A stretch of 64,000 nucleotides of DNA from Deltaproteobacteria bacterium (GCA_029547805.1 JAKPOP010000001.1:1-64000); one strand, 5' to 3'; shown: positions 32,434-41,982, numbered from the stretch's first letter. The notes: a model not told the origin generated them from the sequence alone. A program made the numbers and translations.

Positions 32434-34122
32434 ATGGATCAACCGGCGCTGCTCCAGGCATTCCTGATCTCGGCCCTGGCCGTGGCCTCGGTGGTGCTGC
32501 TGAACCGCCTCCGCTTCCCGGTGGTGACGGGGCTGATGCTGGCGGGCACCCTGATGGGGCCCTACGGCCTGGGCCTGCTCCGGGACCTGGAGACCCTGAG
32601 AGTGCTGTCCGACGCCGGCGTGGTGATGCTGCTGTTCACCGTCGGCCTGGAGGTGGACCCCAAGCGCCTCAAGGCGCTGGTCCGGCCTCTGCTGGTCGGC
32701 GGCATCGCCCAGTGTGCCCTCGTGACCGCCTGCGGGGTCCTCGTGGGACCGTGGCTTGGCCTGAGCCCCGTCCAGGGGCTGCTGATGGGAGGGGCGCTGG
32801 CCCTCTCCAGTTCGGCGGTGGTCCTCCCGATCCTGTCCCGCCAGGGCTCCCTGGAGACCCCGTCGGGGCAGCAGACCCTGGGAGTCCTGCTGTTCCAGGA
32901 CCTGGCCTTCATCCCGTTGATGCTGCTGGTCTCCTTGCTGGGGGGCAGCGGGGGCACCCTCTCCTGGTCCATGGGCCTCTGGCTGATCGTCGGGTCGGCG
33001 GTCGCGATCGCCGGGGGCATCTTTCTCTCCCGGGTCCTGCTGCCCTTCCTGCTGGAGCGGGTCGATGCGACCCGGAGCCGGGACGTCTTCCTGCTGGCGG
33101 TGCTGGCCATCTGCCTGGGGATGACCTGGCTCACGTCCTCCTTCGGACTCTCCTCGGCCCTGGGGGCCTTCCTGGCGGGGATCGTGCTGGCCGGGACCGA
33201 CTATGCCCACCGGGCCCTGGGGGACGTGCTGCCCCTGCGGGGCCTGGTGACGAGCCTCTTCTTCGTCTCGTTGGGCACCCTCTTCGAGCCGGCCCAGATG
33301 GTCCGGGAGCCGGTGTGGGTGCTGGGCTTCCTGGCCTTCCTGGTCCTGGGGAAGACCCTGCTGGCCTTTCCGGCGGCGCTGCTGGTCGGGGGCGGGCCCC
33401 GGGTGGCCCTCCTGACCTCCCTCCGGCTGGCCCAGTTCAGTGAACTGGGATTCGTGCTGGTCGGGGCCGGCCTCGGGGCGGGTCTTCTCCCCGGGACCCT
33501 GGGCCAGGCGATGCTGGCGGCCGGGTCCCTGAGCCTGCTGCTGGCCCCTCTGGTCCTGGACCGGGCCGAATCGCTGGTGTTGACCCGCTGGGTCTGGCGC
33601 CTGCTCCATCGCCTGCCACAGCCGGGAGGGGCTCCGTCGGACCTCCCCCAGGAGGGCATCCAGGGGCACGTCCTGATCATCGGCTATGGGGCGTCGGGGA
33701 GGTTCCTGGCCTGGGCCCTGTCCCGGGAGGGAGTTCCCTACCGGGTGCTGGAACTCAACGCGAAGACGGTGCGTCAGGCCCGGAAGGCCCGGGAGCCGGT
33801 GATCTATGCCGACGCCACTCGACCCGACGCCCTGAAGGCCGCCGGGGTCCAGGAGGCCCGGGCCGTGGTGATCCTGATCAACGACTACCAGGCCGTTCGG
33901 CGCATCGTGCCACTGGTCCGGGGGCTTGCCCCGGGGGCCCTCGTGCTGGCTCGGACCAGGTATCTTGTCGACCGTTCCGACCTGGAGGCCCTCGGGGCCC
34001 ACCGGGTCGTCACCGAGGAACTGGAGGGAGGGATCGCGATGCTCGGGGAGGTGCTTCGGGCCCTGGGCCTCCCCGACTCGGAGGTCTCCGCCCACCAGGA
34101 CCACTGTCGCCGCTCCTGCTGA
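32434..34122 (+). CDS. CPA2 (Kef-type) cation:proton antiporter with TrkA-N domain
   Basis: A 562-aa membrane protein. About 12 hydrophobic helices span residues 1-385 (e.g. GVVMLLFTVGLEVD, FGLSSALGAFLAGIVLAG, SLRLAQFSELGFVLVGAGLG), matching the Na+/H+ exchanger fold of KefB/KefC. A cytoplasmic RCK/TrkA-N domain begins near 405 with the nucleotide-binding HVLIIGYGASGRFLAWAL. Such proteins move K+ or Na+ against H+ and may respond to ligands through the RCK domain. There is no partner KefF/G. It stands alone between the uncertain ORF and a 331-base gap. Confidence 0.88.
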   Translation: MDQPALLQAFLISALAVASVVLLNRLRFPVVTGLMLAGTLMGPYGLGLLRDLETLRVLSDAGVVMLLFTVGLEVDPKRLKALVRPLLVGGIAQCALVTACGVLVGPWLGLSPVQGLLMGGALALSSSAVVLPILSRQGSLETPSGQQTLGVLLFQDLAFIPLMLLVSLLGGSGGTLSWSMGLWLIVGSAVAIAGGIFLSRVLLPFLLERVDATRSRDVFLLAVLAICLGMTWLTSSFGLSSALGAFLAGIVLAGTDYAHRALGDVLPLRGLVTSLFFVSLGTLFEPAQMVREPVWVLGFLAFLVLGKTLLAFPAALLVGGGPRVALLTSLRLAQFSELGFVLVGAGLGAGLLPGTLGQAMLAAGSLSLLLAPLVLDRAESLVLTRWVWRLLHRLPQPGGAPSDLPQEGIQGHVLIIGYGASGRFLAWALSREGVPYRVLELNAKTVRQARKAREPVIYADATRPDALKAAGVQEARAVVILINDYQAVRRIVPLVRGLAPGALVLARTRYLVDRSDLEALGAHRVVTEELEGGIAMLGEVLRALGLPDSEVSAHQDHCRRSC

Positions 34123-34453
34123 CGGGGAAAGTCGCCCCATTGTCACGGCGCAACAACACGTCAGCATTGCGGAATCCGGATTTGTGCCGTCGATGGATCG
34201 CGGATTCGCTCCCGTTCCGCGCCGGTCCAGGTATTCGGGATGGGAAGGCGACTCCCGTTCGGAGCCGTGCGCCTCCGCCCTTGCCGCCGGTGGGGGAGAC
34301 CGGCCGGAGGGGGCGTCTTCGGTTCCGACGTCGGCCCGAGAGATGTCCTGGAGGACCTGCCCAGGCCCTGTCTCGGCGACCCCGAGGCGTCGCGACCCTG
34401 GACCGGGACGTTTGGGGCCCCTATCATTGGCCAGGTCTGGCGGATCGTGCACG
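34123..34453 (+). other. Intergenic region without a convincing gene
   Basis: 331 bases between the antiporter and a radical SAM gene. An in-frame ATG at 34193 would extend the radical SAM protein by 87 residues, but that extension is Arg/Pro/Ser-rich, has no recognisable motif and lacks a ribosome-binding site. I therefore treat it as non-coding. A TATCAT hexamer at 34427-34432 could be a -10 box but has no matching -35. I see no small peptide gene with a Shine-Dalgarno here. Confidence 0.5.
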
Positions 34454-36499
34454 ATGAAGGGCCCCGTGGTCCTCGACCGTCAACGGACGGCATCGCTCCC
34501 AACCGAGGACCTGCTGATCGTTCCCCTGGATCCTCGGTCCCGGGAGGAGGCCTCGCGGCTTCCGTCCTGGGAGGAGGTCCGGACCTTTGCGCAGCGGGTG
34601 GCTTCCGTCCCAGGGGGCCCTCTGGTGGTTCGGTTCCAGGGATTTCCCCGCTGCGTGGTCCCCGACGGGGGGTCGGGACCGGTGGCCCCCAGAACCGTCC
34701 CGGTGGCCTGCCTGGAGTGCCGGCGGCGACCTGAGTGCCCCGGTCCCGGGACGACCCGGACCCTGATCCTCGGGTGCGAGGGCCTCGCACCGGAGGCCCC
34801 GGGACGAGCCCTGATCCCGGCTCGGTTGTACCCCGTCCAGGTGCGGTCGGGGCGGCCCTTCGACCCTGCCGATTGCCCCTTCCGTCGCGGGGACCGCCCC
34901 CTGCCCAAGGACCCCTGCTTCCTCTGGACCTCCCGTTCAGGACAGGGGACCCGCTGGGTCTTCCCTCCCGGGGAGACGACGGCCTTTGACCTGGCCCGAA
35001 CCCTGGGCCGGGTCGAGGACGATGCCGGAGAGGTCCTGGTTCGGGAACCGGCCTGTGGGGACTGCCCACTGGCCCATCAATGCGGGGGGGTCTTTCGGAG
35101 GGGGGACGGTTCAGGGAACGGGATGCGGCCCCTGGAACCCGCCGATCGGGTCCTCGGTCCCTTCCGGGTTCCCGGAGTGGACCTTCCGGTCCATCGGCTG
35201 ATCCAGGAGCGAGAGGTCCGGGAGCCCCATGTGCGCCGGGTGGCCCTGGACTCCGCCCTGGGACACCTGCCCGACCTGGACTCCTTCTGGACGGCGTTGC
35301 AACGCCGGTTTCCGGACCTCGAGGAACTCCAGTGGCGGGAACCGCTGCCGGTCTTGCGGCTGGTCCAGGGGCGAGGCGGCGTCGAGGGCGCGATTCCCCT
35401 TCCTGGGGCCCTGGTTCGATGGTTTCGCCGTCATCGCTGGCGGCCGGTGGCCAGCCACCGGGTCGATCTCCGGGGACGGCCCGGGTGGCTCACGGCCCTG
35501 CGCCTCGACCCCCCGGACGTGGCCGACATCCAGAGCCTCAGCGTGCAGTTCACCGAGATGTGCATCGCCAACTGCGTGATGTGCAATGTGGCGGGTCATT
35601 TCAAGCGACCTCGGGTCCCCTTCCCGGAGGTGACCGAGACGCTGTTCGAGGTGGCCGCCTCGGGGGTCCGCAAGATCGACCTCTTCGGCGGCGAGATCAC
35701 CCTCCGCCGGGACCTCTTCCGGCTCCTGACCCTGGCCCGGGACCTGGGCATGACCCCGATGTTCGTCACCACGGGGCATTTCCTGACGCCCGCCTATGTC
35801 CGTCGCCTGGCCGAGGCGGGGTTGTCGGGCTGCAACGTGAGCCTCGACGGGTCCCGGCCCGAGATCCATGACCGGATCCGGAACTCCCCGGGGCTCTTCC
35901 GGCGGGCCATCCGCGGCCTCCGGGCCCTGCTCCAGGAGCCCCGCATCCAGGTCTCCGTCGGGACCGTGATCCTGGCGGAGAACCTGGAGGACCTGGTGTC
36001 GCTGGTCCGGTACACCGGGCGACTGGGGGTGAAGGAGCATTTCTTCTTCTTCTGCGTCAGTTCCCCGATCCTGTCCACAGTGCCCCGCTGGCTCACCCGG
36101 GACCAGGCCGCCCGGTTCGTCCGGGAGATCCTGCCGGCCATGGAGCGGGAGGCGGACCGGTGGGGGCTCCGGCTGCACCTGAAACCGGAGATCCGCCGAA
36201 GCGCCCTGGCCCCCGAGGACTGGGTCGAACCCCTGAGCCAGGGGGACTACAACCTTCGGTTTCACCATACCGACGCCCGCTGTCGATCTCCGGGCTTCCA
36301 TCCCTTCGTTGCGGTGGATCGGACCGTCTTCCCCTGCCAGGCCCCCTCGGGGATCGTCCGGGGCGGAGGGATGGGACGGATGGGACCCGATCGATCCCTG
36401 CTGGAGGTCCTCTCGGGGGAGGCCCTGGAGGAGGCTCGGAGCCGTGCCGGCCATTTCCCCTGGTGCCGCCAGTGCATCGACCCCGACGAGGTCCTCTGA
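34454..36499 (+). CDS. Two-part radical SAM protein with Cys-motif N-terminal domain
   Basis: 681 aa. The C-terminal half is a radical SAM domain: FTEMCIANCVMC (C370, C374, C377), then DLFGGEITLRRDLF. An SPASM/twitch-like end follows (C in ARCRSPGFHPFV, FPCQAP, WCRQC). The N-terminal ~355 residues match no family I know but carry two C-x2-C-x5-C motifs (C86/C89/C95; C201/C204/C210, the second followed by GG), resembling auxiliary Fe-S cluster ligands with no radical SAM core of their own. ATG 34454 has only a weak ribosome-binding site. The next radical SAM gene starts one base after the stop. Substrate unknown. Confidence 0.78.
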   Translation: MKGPVVLDRQRTASLPTEDLLIVPLDPRSREEASRLPSWEEVRTFAQRVASVPGGPLVVRFQGFPRCVVPDGGSGPVAPRTVPVACLECRRRPECPGPGTTRTLILGCEGLAPEAPGRALIPARLYPVQVRSGRPFDPADCPFRRGDRPLPKDPCFLWTSRSGQGTRWVFPPGETTAFDLARTLGRVEDDAGEVLVREPACGDCPLAHQCGGVFRRGDGSGNGMRPLEPADRVLGPFRVPGVDLPVHRLIQEREVREPHVRRVALDSALGHLPDLDSFWTALQRRFPDLEELQWREPLPVLRLVQGRGGVEGAIPLPGALVRWFRRHRWRPVASHRVDLRGRPGWLTALRLDPPDVADIQSLSVQFTEMCIANCVMCNVAGHFKRPRVPFPEVTETLFEVAASGVRKIDLFGGEITLRRDLFRLLTLARDLGMTPMFVTTGHFLTPAYVRRLAEAGLSGCNVSLDGSRPEIHDRIRNSPGLFRRAIRGLRALLQEPRIQVSVGTVILAENLEDLVSLVRYTGRLGVKEHFFFFCVSSPILSTVPRWLTRDQAARFVREILPAMEREADRWGLRLHLKPEIRRSALAPEDWVEPLSQGDYNLRFHHTDARCRSPGFHPFVAVDRTVFPCQAPSGIVRGGGMGRMGPDRSLLEVLSGEALEEARSRAGHFPWCRQCIDPDEVL

Positions 36500-36500
36500 G

Positions 36501-38420
36501 ATGATCCCCCCGGCGGGTCCCGACGTCCTCTGGCTGCAGGCCCTCCATCGGGTGGAGCCGCACCAGTTCAACTCCTTCTACCGGCGCACCCGGGTGATCC
36601 GCCGCCGGCCAAGGCCCCTGCCGCCCCAGGTCTTCGTGGAGGTGACCCGTTCCTGCCCCTTCCGATGCGCCTTCTGCATGGCCTCGGCCACCCGGGGCGG
36701 GGGCCACGTGCCCCTGTCGGCCCTGGAGGCCCTGTTCCAGGCCCTCCGGGGAATTCCCCGGCTGGTCCTGATCGGGGGGGAACCCACCGTGCATCCCTCC
36801 TTCCCGGCCCTGCTGGAGCTGGCACGACGGACTGCCGCCGAGGTCGAGGTCTTCACGAACGGCCTCCCCTTCCTGCGGGACGACCCGGGCCTCCTGGGGA
36901 CCGGGGTCCGGTGGACCCTCTCGGTGGACCGGTTTCACCGGGAGGAGTTCGGTCCCTCGCGCTTCGAGGCGATGCTCCAGCGCGTCCTGGCGATGCGGGA
37001 TCGGGGCCTTCCGGTGGCCTTCAACCTCACAGGCCCGGAGTTTCATACCGTGGGCTATGTGGACGCCGACACCGTGGCCGGCATGATGGGCGACTTCTCG
37101 GATCGCCTCCGGGAGGACTTCCTGGCGAGCCTGCATCGGGGCGATACGGACCTCCGGTTCCTCTTCAATCCCGTGGTCTGCACCGGGGACGGTGTCCTGC
37201 AGCCGCAGGCGGAGGCCCCCTTCCTGGAGGACCTCCTGTGGCCCTCCGATCTGGTCTTTCGCCACGACGGCCCCGGCTGGCGCATCCTCTCGGACCTGCC
37301 CTCGCTCTGGACCGCCGAGGAGGAACCGGCCGTCACGGTGGGGCGCTGGAGGTCCGGGGATCCCCCCGGCTCCTTGACCCTCGGGTTCGTCCAGGGGGCC
37401 CTGGACCTCCAGGCCCTGGGCCTGCCTCCAGGGCCCGTGCTGCGGCGGCTGGCCTCCCTGGTGACGCCTCCCGGCGCGTCGCTTCCCGACTGCCCCTTCC
37501 CCCCGGGCCCGCTCCCCCGGGAAGACCCGTTGTGGCAGGCCCTGGAAGAGGCCTCCGACGGGGACTTCCCCGGGGTCCTCCAGGGGGCCCGGGCGCTGCG
37601 GGCCCTGGCCTTCGGGAGCCCCGACTGGCTGGACGACCGGCTCGCGGAGGCCCTGTTCCGTCTGGCCAACGGGATTCCCCGGCGGGCCTTCGAGGTGGTC
37701 CGTCGAAACCAGTTCAGCCCGGTCCACGGGCCGGTGATCCGTCGCTGGCTCACCAGGATCGAGTCCACCCTGCCCCGGTCCTGGCGCGACACCCTCCCGG
37801 GCATCGTCGGGCCCCTGGAGGCCCTCTTCCTCGATGGGGACCGTCCAGCCTTTCCTTATGACCTCGGCCGCCGGCGCTATTTCGGCCGGGTCCTCCAGGA
37901 GGAGCCCGAGGACCTGCGGCCCCTGGGGAGTCGGCGCCAGTCGGACCTGGAGGTGCGGCTGTTCTGGACCGAGGGCAGGCCCCGGGTGGTCCTGGAGGGG
38001 GTTCGGCCGCTGTCGGGGGCTCCCGTCAGTCGGTCCCGGCTGGTCCGTGCGATCGAGGCCCTGCGGCGGGCTCTCGGGGAGCGCCTCCCGGCGGCCTGGG
38101 TCACTGACGCCCTGACCCGGCTGGGGGTGGTCCTGGGCCAGAAGGGTCACCCGTTGGCGGCCGATTGGCCGGACCTCTCGGGACCCGCCGTTGAACCGCC
38201 CGTTCGCTCGAGTGCCGTGGAGACCTTCGAGAGGGCCTCGTTCCATCGGGGCCGCAACGACTTCCTCTACCACTCGGTTCCGCTGGGCGCCGCCCTCGAA
38301 CGCCTGGATCTTCCGGGCCTGGGATGGCCTGACGGTGCGGAACTGGTCCGGCGCCTCCGGTCGGTCCGGGCGGCCGGGACCCCGCCGGAACCCTCGTGGG
38401 GGAACTCTGGGGAGGGGTAG
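36501..38420 (+). CDS. Radical SAM protein with long C-terminal extension
   Basis: 639 aa. The radical SAM core is N-terminal: EVTRSCPFRCAFCMASATRGGG (C52, C56, C59, given as a landmark) and LVLIGGEPTVHPSF (GGEP 92-95). Residues ~280-639 form an Arg/Pro/Leu-rich extension of unknown function without cysteine-cluster motifs. The gene begins immediately after the previous radical SAM gene, with GAGGTCCTCTGAG before the ATG, so the two are probably co-translated and act together. No PqqD-like, peptidase or precursor gene is visible beside them. Downstream it abuts the convergent envelope operon with one base between stops. Confidence 0.77.
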   Translation: MIPPAGPDVLWLQALHRVEPHQFNSFYRRTRVIRRRPRPLPPQVFVEVTRSCPFRCAFCMASATRGGGHVPLSALEALFQALRGIPRLVLIGGEPTVHPSFPALLELARRTAAEVEVFTNGLPFLRDDPGLLGTGVRWTLSVDRFHREEFGPSRFEAMLQRVLAMRDRGLPVAFNLTGPEFHTVGYVDADTVAGMMGDFSDRLREDFLASLHRGDTDLRFLFNPVVCTGDGVLQPQAEAPFLEDLLWPSDLVFRHDGPGWRILSDLPSLWTAEEEPAVTVGRWRSGDPPGSLTLGFVQGALDLQALGLPPGPVLRRLASLVTPPGASLPDCPFPPGPLPREDPLWQALEEASDGDFPGVLQGARALRALAFGSPDWLDDRLAEALFRLANGIPRRAFEVVRRNQFSPVHGPVIRRWLTRIESTLPRSWRDTLPGIVGPLEALFLDGDRPAFPYDLGRRRYFGRVLQEEPEDLRPLGSRRQSDLEVRLFWTEGRPRVVLEGVRPLSGAPVSRSRLVRAIEALRRALGERLPAAWVTDALTRLGVVLGQKGHPLAADWPDLSGPAVEPPVRSSAVETFERASFHRGRNDFLYHSVPLGAALERLDLPGLGWPDGAELVRRLRSVRAAGTPPEPSWGNSGEG

Positions 38421-38421
38421 G

Positions 38422-39114
38422 TCAGAGGAGCCACCAGACGTCCACCACCGGCCAGACCGGCAGGCGCAACACCCGGCTCCCGGTGCCGATCTGCAAGGGG
38501 AATCGCCCTGCCGCGATTCCGACCGTGATGCGCACCTGGTCCCAGGCGTGGCCGTAGGTGATGACCCCCGTGGGGACCTCGAAACCCGCACCGCCCCCCA
38601 TCCAGCGATCCTGCACGGTCACCTGCAACAGGTCCGAGGGACCCAGCAGCAGGTTCATCCCCAGTCCCGCCTGCACCCCGTGGCGGATCGGCGAGAGGTC
38701 CATCGCGTACCCCGCCTGGAAGGTCAGGGAGACGGTCCGGCCTGCGGCCACGCTCAGCGCTGGCCACAGGGACAGGCTCCCGGGGATCTCGCCGGAACGG
38801 GATCGCAGGAAGGTCTGGAGGTAGGAGGCGTTGAGGGCCAGGGCCACCGGGTTCCGGTCCAGCACCTTGCCCTTCAGGGTCACGTTCGGGGTCAGCAGCA
38901 GGTCCAGCACCGGGTGGGTCGAGAGGGTCAGTTCGTCGATCACCCCATACTGGAGCGGACTGACGAGGCCGACGGCCAGTTCCCCCTCGTCCAGGGTCCA
39001 GGCCGTGCCCTGGACCACCCGCCGAATGGGGCCATAGTCCCCCCGGGCGGGTTCCGGCCCAAGCGCCAGGGCCGCGCAGACCAGGACCCATGCCCGGGGG
39101 CGGGGGTGCTTCAT
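38422..39114 (-). CDS. Predicted outer-membrane/periplasmic beta-barrel protein
   Basis: 230 aa with a signal peptide (ALALGPEPARG cleavage region). The rest shows alternating hydrophobic/polar strands, e.g. AVGLVSPLQYGVIDELTLS, VSLTFQAGYAMDL and QVRITVGIAAGRF, typical of a small barrel. No family name can be given. It overlaps the IgGFc-binding-like lipoprotein by ATGA and ends the five-gene envelope operon. The C-terminus is WWLL rather than a terminal Phe, so placement in the outer membrane is inferred. Confidence 0.6.
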   Translation of the reverse strand: MKHPRPRAWVLVCAALALGPEPARGDYGPIRRVVQGTAWTLDEGELAVGLVSPLQYGVIDELTLSTHPVLDLLLTPNVTLKGKVLDRNPVALALNASYLQTFLRSRSGEIPGSLSLWPALSVAAGRTVSLTFQAGYAMDLSPIRHGVQAGLGMNLLLGPSDLLQVTVQDRWMGGGAGFEVPTGVITYGHAWDQVRITVGIAAGRFPLQIGTGSRVLRLPVWPVVDVWWLL

Positions 39115-41303
39115 GGCGCCGGGGGCTCCTCCTGCACGATCTTCAGGTCCTCCAGGTTCAATCCCGCGGGGTACCCGTAGGACACGTAGCGGTCGTAGCC
39201 ATAGACGATGGCCCCGAAGGGCTTCGCGCACTGGGCCCGGTGGACCCCGTCCTTCAGGACGACCCGGAAGACCGACCAGGTGCCGTCCCCGATCACGGCG
39301 TACTGCCCGAAGGTCGGCCCCAGTTGCCAGGGATGGTCCAGCGGCGGGTCCTGGGAGGCCATCTGCTGGAGGATGTCCCGGGCCGGGCGGAAGGTCAGGT
39401 TCTCGGGTCGGACCTCCTGTCCGTCCAGCCACACCGGCTCCCCCGTCTCGACGATGAGGTTCACGGCGTCGAAACGGTACTTGTCCGGGGTCAGGAAGAC
39501 GTACTCGGTGCGGAACTGCTCGATGGGGACCGCCAGCAGGAACGACGGGTCCCCGGTCCCGGCATCGGCGGGGTCCTTGAGGCCCTGGTTGGGATTCGGG
39601 GCGTCCTGGGCCTGGAGGAACTGCCCCACCAGCACGGGGCGGTTCGCCCGGACCTGGAAGTCCTCGTTGGACTCGAAGTCCACCCATTCGCCCCGGTTCA
39701 GCACGTAGGTTCCCTCCCCCTGGAGCGGATAGGTGGTCACCCGGGTGTCGTCCTGGGCCGCCATGAGGCGGATCGAGTCCTTTTCGTCCTTCCTGGGGTA
39801 CGACCGGGAGACGACGTACTGGAGCCCCCAGGTCTTCACCGGAAACATCTGCATCTCCAGGTGGTCCGCGCAGCAGGTGTTGTAGTTGATGCATCCCGAG
39901 TTGTCGGTGCAGGACACCTTCCGGGGGGGGATCGCCATCCGGTCCGGCCACTCGCAGACGCATCCTCCCTGGGCACAGGACATCCAGTCCTGGTAGCCCT
40001 GGCAGCCTCCTAGAGGGCAGCAGTGATTGGTGTTCGGTGCGTTCGAGGCCTCGCTGCCCCCGAAGACCGCCACGGGGTGGTTGGCATAGACCACGGACCC
40101 CGTCAGGTCGGCTCCGTAGGCGTTGGTCTCGATGTTCAGCACGTCGTACTGCTGCAGCGTGAAGGTCCGACTCTCTCCTGGTGCCATCGCCGGGATGGCG
40201 TCTCCGTTCCAGGTGCGGCCCGACAGGGTGGGGGCCGACACGGTGGGGGCCGTGACCTGCACGTACACCTGGGTCTCGTTGCGGTCCACGGCCACGACCG
40301 TCAGGAAGCCCTTCAGGTCCTGGAAGGTCTGCTCCCGGGTCATCACCAGGTAGGCCTTGCCGAGGGCGTTGGTGGGCAGCAGGATGCTCGCGTCGTTGCT
40401 GTAGACCCCGACGTTCTCCAGGGGGTTGAACTGGTAGGCGGTGATGGGGATGCTGGACTTCACCCGGAAGGCCTGGGGCTTCAGGGAGGTGAGGTCCACG
40501 TCCATCTGGAAGGTCTGGGTGCACGCGGACCCGGGGTAGGTCTCGCCGGGGCCGTTGGTGCAGGGTTCGCAGCCGTCGGTGGGGAAGAAGCGCGGCAGGT
40601 TGAAGACCCGGAGACCCAGGGGCGGGATCGGGTCCCGGGGCAGGGGGTTGCAGCGGGAGTCGTGGAGGACCTCCCCGAATGCCGTGAAGATCTGGACCGT
40701 CGCCGGAAAGCGGTCGCTGGGGTTCGACACGACGATGGCGAACTGGGAACCGGCGGCATCCAGGTAATTGCCCTCCCCGGCGCTGACCATGGCATTGTCC
40801 AGGTCCACGCCCCAGTACTCGCAGCCGATGTAGGACGAGAGTTTGTCAGCCAGTTCGCACAACCCGATGCAGACCCCGTTCCGGCAGACCTTGCCGGTGG
40901 TCTCGGGGGCGCAGTCCTGGGCCACTTCCCAGCGGCTCCCGGTGGCATCGCACCGGACCACCGTCTCGTCGTTCAGGCAGGACAGGCGTCCCGGGATGCA
41001 GGAGGTGCATCCCACCGCGGGGTCCTGGCAGATGCTGTCGCCCGTGCAGGCCCGGACGGTGTACCCGGTGCCCTCGGCGTTGCACACCACCTCGCCCCGG
41101 GCGTCGTCGGAGCACTGGAGCCTGGTTCCGGGCACGCAGACCGGGAACTCTCCGGGCCTCTCGTCGGTCGCTTCTGCTGCTGCGTCCGGGGGGCCATCTG
41201 CGCTCCCGACGTCCTCCGGACCTCGGGAGTCCGCCCCGTTCCCGCCGCCGCCGTTTCCGCAGGCGACCCAGAAGGTACCCAGGACCAGCCAGCCGCGTCT
41301 CAA
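39111..41303 (-). CDS. IgGFc-binding-domain lipoprotein
   Basis: 730 aa from a TTG start preceded by AGGAGCGGG. The short lipoprotein signal ends WVA-C (Cys15), followed by a Gly/Asp-rich linker. A Cys-rich section (~50-150) has repeated CxxxxxxC elements. The main body (~150-720) matches the IgGFc-binding protein N-terminal domain pattern: YWGVDLDN, FAIVVSNPSD, SSIPITAYQFNPLENVGVYSND, SNDASILLPTNALG, GSVVYANHPVAVFGG and RPVLVGQFLQ. This domain is widespread in large surface proteins of Myxococcota-like bacteria; IgG binding itself should not be assumed. It is coupled by ATGA to the barrel gene downstream. Confidence 0.8.
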   Translation of the reverse strand: MRRGWLVLGTFWVACGNGGGGNGADSRGPEDVGSADGPPDAAAEATDERPGEFPVCVPGTRLQCSDDARGEVVCNAEGTGYTVRACTGDSICQDPAVGCTSCIPGRLSCLNDETVVRCDATGSRWEVAQDCAPETTGKVCRNGVCIGLCELADKLSSYIGCEYWGVDLDNAMVSAGEGNYLDAAGSQFAIVVSNPSDRFPATVQIFTAFGEVLHDSRCNPLPRDPIPPLGLRVFNLPRFFPTDGCEPCTNGPGETYPGSACTQTFQMDVDLTSLKPQAFRVKSSIPITAYQFNPLENVGVYSNDASILLPTNALGKAYLVMTREQTFQDLKGFLTVVAVDRNETQVYVQVTAPTVSAPTLSGRTWNGDAIPAMAPGESRTFTLQQYDVLNIETNAYGADLTGSVVYANHPVAVFGGSEASNAPNTNHCCPLGGCQGYQDWMSCAQGGCVCEWPDRMAIPPRKVSCTDNSGCINYNTCCADHLEMQMFPVKTWGLQYVVSRSYPRKDEKDSIRLMAAQDDTRVTTYPLQGEGTYVLNRGEWVDFESNEDFQVRANRPVLVGQFLQAQDAPNPNQGLKDPADAGTGDPSFLLAVPIEQFRTEYVFLTPDKYRFDAVNLIVETGEPVWLDGQEVRPENLTFRPARDILQQMASQDPPLDHPWQLGPTFGQYAVIGDGTWSVFRVVLKDGVHRAQCAKPFGAIVYGYDRYVSYGYPAGLNLEDLKIVQEEPPAP

Positions 41304-41358
41304 GACCCGCTCCTTTTCACCGGCGCCCCGGCCACACGATATCGAAATGCCCCGGGCA

Positions 41359-41982
41359 TCAGAAATAGACCGTGAACCCCATCGAGGCAAAGAGGCCCCC
41401 GCCGCCGAAGCCGAACCCGAAGCCCTTCTCCCGTCCGTCGGTCACCGGCCCCGACGAGGGGGCCTGCAGGGCCACCCGGCTCTTCGTCACGAACTGGAAC
41501 AGGACACCGGTCTGGAGCGAGAGGGCGAAGTGGTCCGTGAAGAAGACCTCGGCCGAGAGGGGGATCTCCAGGTTGAACTCCCAGGCGCTGGGCTCCTTCC
41601 GCGTGTCGCAGTCGGTGCCTCCCTGGTCCCGGCACTCGCTCCGGGCCGCGGCCGTCACCGCCTCCCCGTTGCGCCATCCCACGTCGCCCCGGATCCCGAT
41701 GCCCAGGTTCACCACCTCGAACCGGGCGAAGTGGTAGGCCACCCCGAGGGCTCCCCGAACGGCGGTCCGGGGGTCCGAGTCCGTGGGCTTGAAGATGTCG
41801 AAGCCCAGCACGCCCTGGATCACGAAATCCCGCACGTGGTACTTGAGGTGGATGCCCGAGACCCCGCCCAGGGTCTGCTCGTACCCGAGGCCGAACTTTC
41901 CGTTCATGTCCCGGGCCCGTGCTGCTCCCGGGGCCGCCAGGCCCAGGCAGAACAGGGCAATCGGCAGGAATCGACGCCGCAT
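41359..41982 (-). CDS. Outer-membrane beta-barrel protein
   Basis: 207 aa with a clear signal peptide (FLPIALFCLGLAAPGAARA). Strand-forming segments such as FGLGYEQTLGGVSGIHLKYHV and HFALSLQTGVLFQFVT follow, and the terminal strand ends SMGFTVYF. A C-terminal Phe after alternating aromatic residues is the usual BAM recognition signature. A Cys pair (ECRDQGGTDC) sits in a predicted loop. GGGAGGTCCTCC precedes ATG. No specific function can be assigned; it lies between the paired barrels and the IgGFc-type lipoprotein. Confidence 0.7.
   Translation of the reverse strand: MRRRFLPIALFCLGLAAPGAARARDMNGKFGLGYEQTLGGVSGIHLKYHVRDFVIQGVLGFDIFKPTDSDPRTAVRGALGVAYHFARFEVVNLGIGIRGDVGWRNGEAVTAAARSECRDQGGTDCDTRKEPSAWEFNLEIPLSAEVFFTDHFALSLQTGVLFQFVTKSRVALQAPSSGPVTDGREKGFGFGFGGGGLFASMGFTVYF

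Noticed and set aside
32296-34452. A 718-aa Gln/Gly-rich minus-strand frame opposite the antiporter
   Set aside because: The plus strand encodes an evident 12-helix antiporter with a TrkA-N domain.
34193-34453. N-terminal 87-residue extension of the first large radical SAM protein
   Set aside because: Low-complexity Arg/Pro/Ser sequence, no Shine-Dalgarno, no motif.
39111-41303. Functional immunoglobulin binding
   Set aside because: The domain name is historical; in environmental bacteria it only indicates a surface-protein fold.
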